From Lactobacillus sp. UBA5804 (GTDB taxonomy: Bacteria > Bacillota > Bacilli > Lactobacillales > Lactobacillaceae), in the NCBI GenBank assembly GCA_002418055.1, contig DIDI01000034.1:24749-48861 (forward strand): a stretch of DNA of 24,113 bases, read 5' to 3'. The position numbers and the translations under genes are program-made. Position 1 is the stretch's first letter, and each line of letters opens with the position of its first letter. The notes under the pieces were generated by a model, which saw only the letters and a program-made list of their open reading frames with translations, was not told the origin of the DNA and did not search any database. Below are positions 1-6,730 of this stretch, in pieces.

Positions 1-599
1 AGTACTGCTGAAATCATATTGGCAAAGTTGAAGAACCCCTTAGATGCCATATGGGAATAGCCGAGATTTGGATTGGTGAACCAGGCAAAGATATTGGCCG
101 AAATGGGACCAGCTTCATAACTGCGTAGGGAAATCACCAGCAGGTTGCTAATCACGATGGTATAAGAGAACAGTCCGCTCAGTCCTATGACGATACGGCG
201 TAATTGCTGCGCTGAGCAGTCCAGCTCATAGCTGAAGTAGAGGACGAACAGGGGCAGTAACATGCGAATGAGGTAGAAGAGCTCACTGAAGGTTGAATAG
301 CCATAGCTGGTGGGACTAAGACTCGTAAAGTCGTGGACATAATAAAGATGAACACCACTATAAAGTACCAGTAAAATTACATAGGCAATCAGCCAAGGGC
401 GTTTACTAAATTGTTTGAGCTGTCCGGGATTCTGCCAGAATAAGCCAAAGATAACGGCCATTGCTAGTAATCGAATAATCGTTGGCAGGGTAAAAGGCAA
501 TGCATTTGCTAAGCTGCCATGATAAAACCAATATAAATCTAGAAATGGTTGGATGAGAATAAATCCTTGCAGCCAATCATTAACTTTCCAGCGGTGCAT
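1..599 (-). CDS. O-antigen ligase-like polytopic membrane protein (3' end outside window)
   Basis: The reading frame starts at an ATG at 599 on the minus strand, preceded by AAGGAG (about 605-611), and stays open to the window edge, giving 199 codons without a stop. The protein begins MHRWKVNDWL and is very hydrophobic, with about five membrane segments in the visible part; short polar loops contain GQLKQFSKRP and YVHDFTSLSP. This look, and the polar loop after roughly four segments, fits the O-antigen ligase/polymerase-like family (Wzy/WaaL-like, pfam O-antigen_lig), which in lactobacilli is linked to surface polysaccharide. The family call is from overall look, not from a catalytic motif: the large periplasmic loop that would decide it lies outside the window. 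It is followed downstream by nothing visible here; upstream is a DUF2187 gene on the same strand, separated by a weak terminator. Confidence 0.55.
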   Translation of the reverse strand, partial: MHRWKVNDWLQGFILIQPFLDLYWFYHGSLANALPFTLPTIIRLLAMAVIFGLFWQNPGQLKQFSKRPWLIAYVILLVLYSGVHLYYVHDFTSLSPTSYGYSTFSELFYLIRMLLPLFVLYFSYELDCSAQQLRRIVIGLSGLFSYTIVISNLLVISLRSYEAGPISANIFAWFTNPNLGYSHMASKGFFNFANMISAV

Positions 600-614
600 A
601 AAGTACTCCTTACA

Positions 615-645
615 TTAAAAAGAAGCAGCCGTAGTGACTACTTCT
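615..645 (-). terminator. Weak intrinsic terminator after the DUF2187 gene
   Basis: On the minus strand AGAAGTAG (645-638) pairs with CTGCTTCT (628-621), an 8-bp stem with one G-U pair, followed by a run of five T (620-616). It overlaps the stop codon of the DUF2187 gene and sits just ahead of the ribosome site of the next gene, so read-through into that gene is possible. Confidence 0.45.
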
Positions 646-943
646 CTTCTTCTGCGGCTTTGGTAGCAGCTTGAGCCTGCTTCATTTTTTCAATTTTGAC
701 TTCGTTTAAAGCGGCCGTTTGACTATCTTTGGTCAGCTTAATCACACGTAAATTCTTAAAGTTAACGACAATTTTGCTATTTAAGTCGCTGATGGCAGCC
801 TCATCAATTGGGTCGTATGAGGTGATCCCTAACAAAGCTGAATTTTCATAAACCTTTTCAATTTTTCCTTCAAATGGTTTTTTGATTTCTTCCTCAGACC
901 GGGCACCGACAATCAGACCGACTTTGACATCTGCTTTTTTCAT
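638..943 (-). CDS. DUF2187 family protein (YkvS-like)
   Basis: A 101-residue cytoplasmic protein starting at ATG 943, behind GAGGAAAC. The core (about residues 5-70) has the DUF2187 pattern: a short beta strand, F-x-G-K-I-E-K-V-Y-E-N-S in the middle, and IVVNFKNLRVI at the end. This matches small proteins such as B. subtilis YkvS, where similar EKVNENS and VVNHKNY motifs occur. The function of the family is unknown; the fold is expected to be a small KOW/SH3-like barrel. The C-terminal 30 residues are a charged, alanine- and glutamate-rich helix that looks like an extension beyond the family core. A possible promoter is TTGAAA (1014-1009) with a 17-nt gap to TAGTAT (991-986). A perfect dyad at 967-982 overlaps the expected start of transcription. 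Confidence 0.75.
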   Translation of the reverse strand: MKKADVKVGLIVGARSEEEIKKPFEGKIEKVYENSALLGITSYDPIDEAAISDLNSKIVVNFKNLRVIKLTKDSQTAALNEVKIEKMKQAQAATKAAEEEK

Positions 944-966
944 AAATCGTTTCCTCTTTCCAAAAA

Positions 967-982
967 AACATTGGACAATGTT
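967..982. promoter_or_regulatory. Dyad AACATTG-GA-CAATGTT near the DUF2187 transcription start
   Basis: Two perfect 7-bp arms (967-973 and 976-982) flank GA. The dyad lies just downstream of the candidate -10 boxes of the DUF2187 gene on the minus strand (TAGTAT 986-991 or TACAAT 996-1001), where a repressor would block initiation or early elongation. No regulator gene is adjacent. It could also be chance. Confidence 0.35.
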
Positions 983-1140
983 GAAATACTAATCTATTGT
1001 AGCTTTTTTTTCAAGTAGCTCGTCTTATTATAGGATAAAAATGATGAAAGGGCACCTTTAGCAAGAAATGCTGAAAGTCGGTTAGCATTTTATGGTTTAA
1101 TAAATAAGGATATGGAGAAAGAAACTGGGAGAAAAGAAGA

Positions 1141-1686
1141 ATGCCAAAGCTCATTTTAATTGCTGGTCCAAGTGGTGCTGGTAAGACCACAATTTCAGCC
1201 TATTTAACGAAAAAATTTCACATACCACGCGTTGTGACCCATACCACACGGCCAATGCGCGATGACGAGCGTGCAAATGAAAGCTATTACTTTGAGAGCG
1301 ATGCGAGTTTTGCTAAATTACATTTCTTTGAACACATTCATTATGGGTCCTATCAGTACGGTTCAAGTCGTGAGGCCTTAAGACGTGTTTGGGAGAAGCA
1401 CGAACTGGTTTCCCTAATTGTTGATATTCAGGGTGCTAGGTCATATTTAGCGCAACTGCAAGATCAAATTTGTTTTATTTATGTAACAGTGTCAGCCCGT
1501 TCAACGCTTGAGCAGCGACTACTAGAGCGGGGGGATAATCCTGCCAAGATTGCTAATCGCCTGTCTGGAGCAGAATTAAATGAATTACCAGCGGACTTAA
1601 TGACACGCGCCAAAGTAATTCGAAACGATAATTGGGAAAAAACTAAAATGCAACTAGATCGAATCGTAGCTGATTTGCAAGAATAA
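1141..1686 (+). CDS. Guanylate kinase-like protein
   Basis: A 181-residue P-loop kinase of the guanylate kinase family, which transfers phosphate from ATP to GMP. Walker A is GPSGAGKT at residues 9-16. The GMP-binding block TTRPMRDDE (about 36-44) followed by ESYYF (48-52) matches the TTR-x-x-R...YYF signature, and a later VDIQGA corresponds to the conserved (V/L)D(I/V)QG motif. Length is slightly under the usual 185-205. Lactobacilli often carry such a short paralog beside the housekeeping Gmk, which normally sits upstream of rpoZ; that context is absent here, so this is probably the paralog and the true substrate is uncertain. The start has GGGAG about 11 nt upstream. A small hairpin (AAATGCT 1066-1072 with AGCATTT 1084-1090) lies in the upstream region. 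Confidence 0.8.
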   Translation: MPKLILIAGPSGAGKTTISAYLTKKFHIPRVVTHTTRPMRDDERANESYYFESDASFAKLHFFEHIHYGSYQYGSSREALRRVWEKHELVSLIVDIQGARSYLAQLQDQICFIYVTVSARSTLEQRLLERGDNPAKIANRLSGAELNELPADLMTRAKVIRNDNWEKTKMQLDRIVADLQE

Positions 1687-1747
1687 ATAACACTAGGTGC
1701 CCAGTTTAATCATTATGAAAAATACCTTAATCAGATGTTCACTTGTT

Positions 1748-1780
1748 TGATACGTATTTGTCACAATTACCTTGTATGAT
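1748..1780 (+). promoter_or_regulatory. Promoter of first NlpC/P60 gene with phased half-sites
   Basis: TGATAC (1748-1753) and TGTCAC (1759-1764) are 11 bp apart start to start. The second starts 16 nt before the -10 box TATGAT (1775-1780). A normal -35 hexamer is missing at the proper distance (the bases there are ACGTAT). The same spacing recurs before the next two NlpC/P60 genes. The half-sites here deviate from the WalR consensus TGTWAH-N5-TGTWAH at one position each. Confidence 0.5.
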
Positions 1781-1830
1781 ATTAACTATTAACTGATTGG
1801 AGAACAACCAGAATCAAGGGAGAGATCGTT

Positions 1831-2322
1831 TTGAGACTAGCACATCGTTTAATTAAGGCAGTTGCTATTATTGGCTTATTTTTAACCGGCGTTAGCTTAG
1901 CTAACCAATTAGGTACAACTAGCAATGACGTGTCTGCTGCGACGATTACGACCAAAAGAAATCGGGTTGTTCGTTGGGCGAAACGTGAAATTGGCAAGCC
2001 TTATGTTTGGGGTGCTACCGGCCCTTACGGCTTTGATTGTTCTGGCTTAGTTCAATATGTTTACAGCCACGCGATTAGTTGGAAACTTGCTAGCAGAATG
2101 GGACGCAGTACTTATAATCAGGTTTATGCTGGTCGGCATGTTTCTTTAAGCCATTTAAAAAAGGGTGACTTGATTTTCTGGGGCTCTAAATCAGCGCCTT
2201 ACCATGTTGGCATTTATGTGGGTGGTGGTTGTTATATCCATGCCCCACAACCGGGCCAACGGGTAAGACGGCAACACCTTAGTGGTTACTTCTATCCCAG
2301 TGCTGCTAAACGGGTTTTATAA
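1831..2322 (+). CDS. Secreted NlpC/P60 peptidoglycan endopeptidase (first of three)
   Basis: A 163-residue exported cysteine peptidase. Residues 1-37 form a signal peptide (RLAHRLIK, hydrophobic VAIIGLFLTGV, cleavage likely after VSA). The rest is a bare NlpC/P60 domain with catalytic Cys70 in DCSG, His125 in YHVGIY and a third residue His137 in YIHAP. Such enzymes cleave the D-gamma-glutamyl to diamino acid bond in stem peptides. There is no wall-binding domain, so it may act freely in the wall or medium. Compared with its two neighbours it has a few extra residues (around 82-91, KLASRMGR) where most family members have an LPRTT-like loop. The start is TTG 1831 behind AGGGAGAG; no ATG or GTG fits. 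It is followed by a strong terminator, so it is a single-gene unit under a phased promoter. Confidence 0.88.
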   Translation: MRLAHRLIKAVAIIGLFLTGVSLANQLGTTSNDVSAATITTKRNRVVRWAKREIGKPYVWGATGPYGFDCSGLVQYVYSHAISWKLASRMGRSTYNQVYAGRHVSLSHLKKGDLIFWGSKSAPYHVGIYVGGGCYIHAPQPGQRVRRQHLSGYFYPSAAKRVL

Positions 2323-2340
2323 TTAACGGAACTTATTTCA

Positions 2341-2370
2341 AGGCTAGGAATGTTATTCCTAGCCTTTTTT
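2341..2370 (+). terminator. Intrinsic terminator after first NlpC/P60 gene
   Basis: AGGCTAGGAA (2341-2350) and TTCCTAGCCT (2356-2365) form a perfect 10-bp stem with a 5-nt loop, followed by a T run to 2370. Confidence 0.92.
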
Positions 2371-2387
2371 GTTGTCTTTTATCATTG

Positions 2388-2431
2388 TGTATCTGGAATA
2401 ACACAGTTTTGTAACATAGGGCGACTATGAT
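2388..2431 (+). promoter_or_regulatory. Promoter of second NlpC/P60 gene with phased half-sites
   Basis: TGTATC (2388-2393), TAACAC (2399-2404) and TGTAAC (2410-2415) lie at exact 11-bp steps. TGTAAC starts 16 nt before the -10 box TATGAT (2426-2431), the same distance as in the other two copies. The stretch TTTTATC-A-TTGTGTATC at the left edge is also found, with one change, before the third gene. The leader of roughly 90 nt holds a perfect AGCTAG-caaa-CTAGCT hairpin (2442-2457). Confidence 0.55.
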
Positions 2432-2525
2432 AATCACTGTGAGCTAGCAAACTAGCTATTGAGTTAACTACTATGCATTTAAACTAAGTATATTTAGCAC
2501 TAATCATCCCGAGGAGTACCCGATT

Positions 2526-2987
2526 TTGAAATTATCACATCGCTTTATGAAAGTTTTAGTCATTGTTGCTTTAGCAATTGCTGGTATTCAGATGTTGGCT
2601 GCTCAAAATACCCCTGTTAATGCGTCTAGCCGTAGTCAGAGCATTGTCCGGTTAGCTAAACGTCAATTAGGTAAGCCTTATATTTGGGCTGCTACTGGCC
2701 CTTACGCTTTTGATTGTTCAGGACTTGCACAATATGTTTATCAACATGCAGCTCACATTTCGTTACCAAGAACGACTTTTCAACAGGTCAATGTTGGGCG
2801 TCGCGTGTCGCTTCGTCATCTTCATCCCGGTGATTTACTCTTCTGGTATAGCCGCTGGGAAGGTTACTATCATGTTGCCATTTACATTGGTCATAATTGG
2901 TACATTCAAGCACCAGAACCTGGTCAAAGAGTGAAACGGACTAAGCTTTCTTGGTGGTATCCTAGTGCTGCGCGCCGCGTGATTTAA
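2526..2987 (+). CDS. Secreted NlpC/P60 peptidoglycan endopeptidase (second of three)
   Basis: A 153-residue paralog of the gene before it, beginning MKLSHRFMKV in parallel with MRLAHRLIKA. A signal peptide covers about residues 1-33 (cleavage near VNA). The NlpC/P60 domain has Cys64 in DCSG, His116 in YHVAIY, and Gln128 in YIQAP as the third polar residue, an accepted substitute for His or Asn in this family. The LPRTT loop (80-84) is normal. No binding domain is attached. Translation starts at TTG 2526 with GAGGAG (2511-2516) 9 nt upstream. There is no convincing terminator before the third gene, so some read-through is possible, although that gene has its own promoter. Expected to act outside the membrane on peptidoglycan stem peptides. 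Confidence 0.88.
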   Translation: MKLSHRFMKVLVIVALAIAGIQMLAAQNTPVNASSRSQSIVRLAKRQLGKPYIWAATGPYAFDCSGLAQYVYQHAAHISLPRTTFQQVNVGRRVSLRHLHPGDLLFWYSRWEGYYHVAIYIGHNWYIQAPEPGQRVKRTKLSWWYPSAARRVI

Positions 2988-3036
2988 TTAAGCGACGTGA
3001 TTTCACATCATTAGCATTTCTTAACTTTTATCGTTG

Positions 3037-3080
3037 TGTATCCATTTTGTAACGCTTTTGTCATGGTTTAAGCTTACACT
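3037..3080 (+). promoter_or_regulatory. Promoter of third NlpC/P60 gene with three phased half-sites
   Basis: TGTATC (3037-3042), TGTAAC (3048-3053) and TGTCAT (3059-3064) follow each other with exactly 5 nt between them. The last starts 16 nt before TACACT (3075-3080), which takes the place of the TATGAT -10 box in the other two promoters. The central pair is the best match in the window to the WalR consensus TGTWAH-N5-TGTWAH (one mismatch). Confidence 0.6.
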
Positions 3081-3152
3081 AGTAGACATCTGATAAGTTA
3101 ATTAAATTAGTCGTAAATTTAGGTTCGCTACTTGTAGCGGGGGGAAGTTAAT

Positions 3153-3896
3153 TTGAGCGCATCACGTCAATTTATTAAGGCAACTGCGATTACAGCGCTA
3201 ACCCTTTCGGGGGTCGCTGCGGTATCTGCAGTCAAGCCTTCAGTTCCAGCAGTTGTTCAAGCCGCTACGATGCGGGTTCGGATTAATTATGTCCCTGGTT
3301 ATGGGATTAATATTTGGAATAATTTTCAAAACAAGCGTTTTACAGGTTCGCGGGCACAACATGGCACGACTTGGAATGTTTTAGCAACACAGACAGATCG
3401 TCGCGGTCGTACTTGGTACGAAATTGGTGCTGGTCGATGGATTATGGCTAAATATACGGTTAATGCCGCCACAGCGGTGGCTAAGCCCAATCATGAAGTG
3501 CGTGCACAGCGTTTTACCAATAGCGCTACAGCTCGTAATAATGTTGTTCGCATTGCTGAGCAACAAGTTGGACGCCGTTATATTTGGGGTGGTCATTCAA
3601 CTTCTGGTTTCGATTGTTCCGGTCTAACACGGTATGTTTATGAGCAAGCCACCGGCATGGATATTACTGGGACAACTTACACGCAGGTCAAAAAGGGCTA
3701 TACGGTTAATGTTAAGAATGTCAATGATTTGCAAGCTGGCGACTTGCTCTTTTGGGGGAATCCTGCTGCTCCTTACCACGTAGCCATTTATATTGGAAAC
3801 GGACGTTATGTTGCAGCTGCAACGCCAACCCAAGGAGTCGTTAGATCACGGTTGAGCCCTTATTTCTACCCCTCATTAGCGAAACGTGTCTTATAA
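3153..3896 (+). CDS. Secreted NlpC/P60 hydrolase with N-terminal SH3-like/SLAP-like domain (third of three)
   Basis: A 247-residue exported protein. The signal peptide ends about residue 37 (VQA|AT). Residues 40-105 form a wall-binding module with the pattern YVPGYGINIW ... GTTW-V ... TWYEIGAGRWI-AKY, seen in bacterial SH3-like and SLAP-type domains. The NlpC/P60 domain (about 125-247) has Cys155 in DCSG and His209 in YHVAIY. The third catalytic position, His in the first paralog and Gln in the second, is Ala221 here (YVAAATP), which is unusual and could weaken catalysis. TTG 3153 is the start, behind GGGGGAAG. A small hairpin (CGCTA 3126-3130 with TAGCG 3135-3139) abuts this ribosome site. 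The gene ends in a strong bidirectional terminator shared with hflX. Confidence 0.87.
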   Translation: MSASRQFIKATAITALTLSGVAAVSAVKPSVPAVVQAATMRVRINYVPGYGINIWNNFQNKRFTGSRAQHGTTWNVLATQTDRRGRTWYEIGAGRWIMAKYTVNAATAVAKPNHEVRAQRFTNSATARNNVVRIAEQQVGRRYIWGGHSTSGFDCSGLTRYVYEQATGMDITGTTYTQVKKGYTVNVKNVNDLQAGDLLFWGNPAAPYHVAIYIGNGRYVAAATPTQGVVRSRLSPYFYPSLAKRVL

Positions 3897-3908
3897 TTTA
3901 TGAATCTA

Positions 3909-3942
3909 AAAAAGCCGTTCAACTTTGGTTGAACGGCTTTTT
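3909..3942. terminator. Bidirectional terminator between NlpC/P60 gene and hflX
   Basis: AAAAAGCCGTTCAAC (3909-3923) and its exact complement (3928-3942) form a 15-bp stem with a TTTG loop. The A and T runs at the two ends make it work in both directions; hflX ends at 3944. Confidence 0.95.
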
Positions 3943-3943
3943 A

Positions 3944-5233
3944 TTATTCGGTTATTTTTGTAGGCACAACTTCATAAGCGGCCACTTTAGCTAGGTCAGA
4001 TTTGGCAACCCGGGCAATGACATGTATGCCATCAGCTTGATAAATTTCTTGTGCTATTTGCGCGTGTTCATGTAGATAGGACAGCAGCTTCCCAGCATTA
4101 ACTGGGAGGATGAGGTGTACTTGGTGCTGGTGAGCGAAGACACGTTTAACAATTAGCTCGGCTAGCAGTTTGATTGAAGCGGCATCGTTAGCAGCATAGC
4201 GTAAATCATCTCCCTCAAGTTCAGGATACGGCCGCTGGGTACGATCAGCTTTATTATAAGCCGTGATCATTGGCGTATCTTTGATGCCAATTTCATTCAG
4301 TACTGCCTTAGTGGTCGCAATCATTTGTGACATATGCGGGTCAGCGGCATCGACGACGTTAATAATCAGGTCAGCATCACGCGCTTCTTGCAAGGTCGCC
4401 TTAAAAGCTGCAATTAATTGGTGGGGGAGTTTGGAAACAAATCCAACCGTGTCACTGAGAATAAAACTGACTTGCTGCTCGAGGTCAATTCGTCGCACCG
4501 CAGTGTCAAGCGTGGCAAATAACATATCTTTAGCTAAAACAGTTTTCGACTTAGCGTGGTTGCTAGTCGAGAGTTGCAAGAGGCCGTTCATTGTCGTCGA
4601 TTTGCCCGCGTTGGTATAACCAACTAACGCGACTTTTGGCAGTTCACTTTGGTTACGCCGATTGGCCTTCAGGTTTTCTTGGGCAGTGACATTTGCTAGC
4701 TCTTGTTTGATCACGGCAATCTGTTTACCAATCGTCCGGCGGTTAATTTCGAGTTTAGATTCACCGGCACCGCGGTTAGCGACTCCACCGCCGCGCTGTT
4801 GATCGAGCGTGTTGTCAGAAGGGTGCAGACGCGGTAATTCATATTGGAGCCTCGCAAGCTGTACCTGTAAGCTAGCTTGGCGGCTTTTAGCGCGTCCAGC
4901 AAAAATTTCTAAAATGAGTTCCGTGCGGTCAATGACGCGTAATTTGGTATCCTTTTCGAGATTGCGAATCTGGACGGGGGTTAATTCATCATTCAGTAAG
5001 ATCCCACTGGCACCAAGACCGTGAGCCAGATTTTTGAGTTCATTGACTTTACCTAGCCCAAAATAGCTGGCTGCAATCAGATGTGGCAAATTTTGTTGTA
5101 CGCGGCCGACGACAATCATGCGATTAGCGGCAGCTAGGGAAGCAAGTTCCGTCATTTGGTATTCAAAGTTAGCATCATTTAAATTCACGCCGGCAATGAT
5201 GACTTTAAGTGGCTTCGGTTCCGTATTAAACAT
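3944..5233 (-). CDS. hflX: GTPase HflX (ribosome-splitting)
   Basis: A 429-residue GTPase of the HflX family, known to bind the 50S subunit and split stalled or idle ribosomes. Numbered from ATG 5233: the N-terminal HflX domain (about 10-190) includes YFGLGKVNEL and the glycine-rich linker QRGGGVANRGAGES. The G domain has G1 GYTNAGKS (205-212), G3 DTVGF (261-265) and G4 NKAD (327-330). The last ~70 residues are the usual C-terminal extension. A GTG at 5242 is in frame, but TAGGTG (5240-5244) serves better as the ribosome site for ATG 5233, so the shorter form is chosen. A candidate extended -10 (TGATACAAT, 5297-5289) gives a leader of about 50 nt. It is a single-gene unit ending in a bidirectional terminator. 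Confidence 0.95.
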   Translation of the reverse strand: MFNTEPKPLKVIIAGVNLNDANFEYQMTELASLAAANRMIVVGRVQQNLPHLIAASYFGLGKVNELKNLAHGLGASGILLNDELTPVQIRNLEKDTKLRVIDRTELILEIFAGRAKSRQASLQVQLARLQYELPRLHPSDNTLDQQRGGGVANRGAGESKLEINRRTIGKQIAVIKQELANVTAQENLKANRRNQSELPKVALVGYTNAGKSTTMNGLLQLSTSNHAKSKTVLAKDMLFATLDTAVRRIDLEQQVSFILSDTVGFVSKLPHQLIAAFKATLQEARDADLIINVVDAADPHMSQMIATTKAVLNEIGIKDTPMITAYNKADRTQRPYPELEGDDLRYAANDAASIKLLAELIVKRVFAHQHQVHLILPVNAGKLLSYLHEHAQIAQEIYQADGIHVIARVAKSDLAKVAAYEVVPTKITE

Positions 5234-5269
5234 AAGAAACACCTACAATTCTAGTGATTTTTTGAATTT

Positions 5270-5298
5270 AGGACATTAGCTTGTTACTATTGTATCAT
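5270..5298 (+). promoter_or_regulatory. Promoter of TcaA-like gene
   Basis: AGGACA (5270-5275, four of six matches to the -35 box) and TATCAT (5293-5298, five of six) are 17 nt apart. The -10 box overlaps that of hflX on the other strand by two bases, so the two promoters probably exclude each other. Confidence 0.4.
5289..5297 (-). promoter_or_regulatory. Extended -10 promoter of hflX
   Basis: On the minus strand TGA-TACAAT (5297-5289) fits the TGnTATAAT extended -10 form. No good -35 is seen. It overlaps the -10 box of the divergent gene. Confidence 0.5.
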
Positions 5299-5341
5299 TA
5301 AGACATCACAATCAATGCTGAAACAACTAAGGATATATACG

Positions 5342-6715
5342 ATGCAATCTTTAAATCAAACTGTGCGACCACGTCATCATAGGTGGCGGTGGTTAGTGCT
5401 AGTAATCATCGTCATGGTGGGATATGGGTATGGTCAATTTTATTATCAAAAGGATCGGCAAATTGCACGCATTAATCAGGTGATTAATCGGCCGCAATTA
5501 GATTTAACACCGTACGCGGTTTCTGCGACGACTGATTTAGCGGTTACGCGTACCAATTTACAGCCGTTGCAGCGGTATTTTCATAATGACCCGCGTGCGA
5601 CCGCCGCTTTTAAGGCCAATCTTCGTCGTGGTAAAAATACTGCTGCCATCAAGCTCGTCCAGTCAGGACATTATTTTGGAATTTTTCCTAAGTACTTACT
5701 GCAGCTGCAACCTTATCATGTGCAAGTTTTGACCAATCACCCGCGGTCACAACTCCAGTTTAATCACCGTCCAGCAGGTGAGCTAGATGGTGCGGATAGT
5801 CGCTATTATCTGGATTTAGGGTTGCTGTTTCCAGGAAGATACCACTTAGCGGTGACTAGCAAGGTTGCCAGCAGACACCTCACCGAGAGTGCCATAGTGA
5901 ATGTGTGGCGCGATCAAACGATTGATTTAAAAATCAAGACGGCTACTTTTCAGGTACGGAGTATTCCTGATGGCACGGTGTATTTAAACGATAAAAAGGT
6001 CAAACAATTGGATGCAACTGGCAGTGCTTGGTTTAAGAATTATCCGATTGCTAAGGATACTGAGCTGTATGTAATCGGCCGTTATCGTGGTCGACGGATT
6101 CGCTCACGTTCGGTGGTTGACTTTAATCGTTATATTCATTTTGATAGCAGTAGCGCAAGCGCCGCCATTTCGGGTTATGATGATTCATTAACTTATAGCG
6201 GTAATGAACCCCGCGATATTTATCAAAATGATGATGGCAGTTATGTTGTCAATCCGATTTGGCCAGGATTGATTAGCGAACAGGCCGCAGCTAAGACCTT
6301 TTATCTCGCCTTTAAACGCCCACAATTGGCTATGTTCGGCCCTAATTTCAAGCCAGATCAGTTAGCTCGAATCAAGGCGACAATTAAGGCTGCACGCCAA
6401 GCGAGCCATTTGCGGCGGGTAAAGACTAAGGTCGTGGTCAGTCAAGTCTTACCAGCTGGTCGTAACTTAAGTGCTGTCAATTTTAAACTCATTTATACCA
6501 TTACGAGTAAAACACCTGACGCAAAGACAACTAAAGTAAAGCAGCGATATTCGCCAACTTTAGTACGCCGTAAGTCGCTGCGACTCGGTGGCTATCAGCG
6601 AATTGAAACTTATGTTTTTAATCAGGCACAGCTACGCTTGCTAGCGGGCCAGCAAGTCATTACAGACATTGGAACTTTAAAATCAGCGACCCATACTAAA
6701 AAGGATGCTAACTAG
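5342..6715 (+). CDS. TcaA/YvbJ-like membrane-anchored extracellular protein
   Basis: A 457-residue protein with one membrane segment (about 16-33) after a basic start (RPRHHRWRW), leaving the long C-terminal part outside. The stretch around 93-135, with KLVQSGHYFGIFPKY followed by QLQPYHVQVLTN, matches the first/second-domain boundary of TcaA/YvbJ proteins (S. aureus TcaA, linked to glycopeptide response). Residues 195-265 form a PEGA-like beta domain (FQVRSIPDGTVYLND), and 300-445 resemble the NTF2-like C-terminal domain. The N-terminal zinc ribbon of typical members is absent; the protein has no cysteine. ATG 5342 is chosen over ATG 5315 because AAGGA (5329-5333) is well placed for it. Ends in its own terminator, just before the BceAB-like pair. 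Probable role: envelope stress or wall homeostasis (inference). Confidence 0.65.
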   Translation: MQSLNQTVRPRHHRWRWLVLVIIVMVGYGYGQFYYQKDRQIARINQVINRPQLDLTPYAVSATTDLAVTRTNLQPLQRYFHNDPRATAAFKANLRRGKNTAAIKLVQSGHYFGIFPKYLLQLQPYHVQVLTNHPRSQLQFNHRPAGELDGADSRYYLDLGLLFPGRYHLAVTSKVASRHLTESAIVNVWRDQTIDLKIKTATFQVRSIPDGTVYLNDKKVKQLDATGSAWFKNYPIAKDTELYVIGRYRGRRIRSRSVVDFNRYIHFDSSSASAAISGYDDSLTYSGNEPRDIYQNDDGSYVVNPIWPGLISEQAAAKTFYLAFKRPQLAMFGPNFKPDQLARIKATIKAARQASHLRRVKTKVVVSQVLPAGRNLSAVNFKLIYTITSKTPDAKTTKVKQRYSPTLVRRKSLRLGGYQRIETYVFNQAQLRLLAGQQVITDIGTLKSATHTKKDAN

Positions 6716-6728
6716 CATCCCTTTTTTT
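6703..6728 (+). terminator. Intrinsic terminator after TcaA-like gene
   Basis: GGATGC (6703-6708) pairs with GCATCC (6715-6720), loop TAACTA, followed by seven T (6722-6728). The loop contains the stop codon of the gene. Confidence 0.8.
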
Positions 6729-6730
6729 AG

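Noticed and set aside
1066..1090. AAATGCT/AGCATTT hairpin before the guanylate kinase-like gene as a terminator
   Set aside because: No gene on the plus strand ends before it within the window and the T run is short; kept only as a note.
1758..1763. TTGTCA (and TTGTAA/TTGTCA before the second and third NlpC genes) read as ordinary -35 boxes
   Set aside because: The distance to the shared -10 box is only 11 nt in all three, too short for a normal promoter; they fit better as the edge of the phased half-sites.
2994..3009. Dyad GACGTGA-TT-TCACATC as terminator of the second NlpC gene
   Set aside because: Loop would be 2-4 nt with one G-U pair, and no T run follows.
4263..4619. Open frames antisense to hflX and other shadows in further genes
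   Set aside because: They lie fully inside well-supported genes, lack ribosome sites and have no recognisable protein pattern.
5234..5242. GTG 5242 as start of hflX
   Set aside because: The GTG overlaps the AGGTG that is the best ribosome site for ATG 5233, and has no site of its own.
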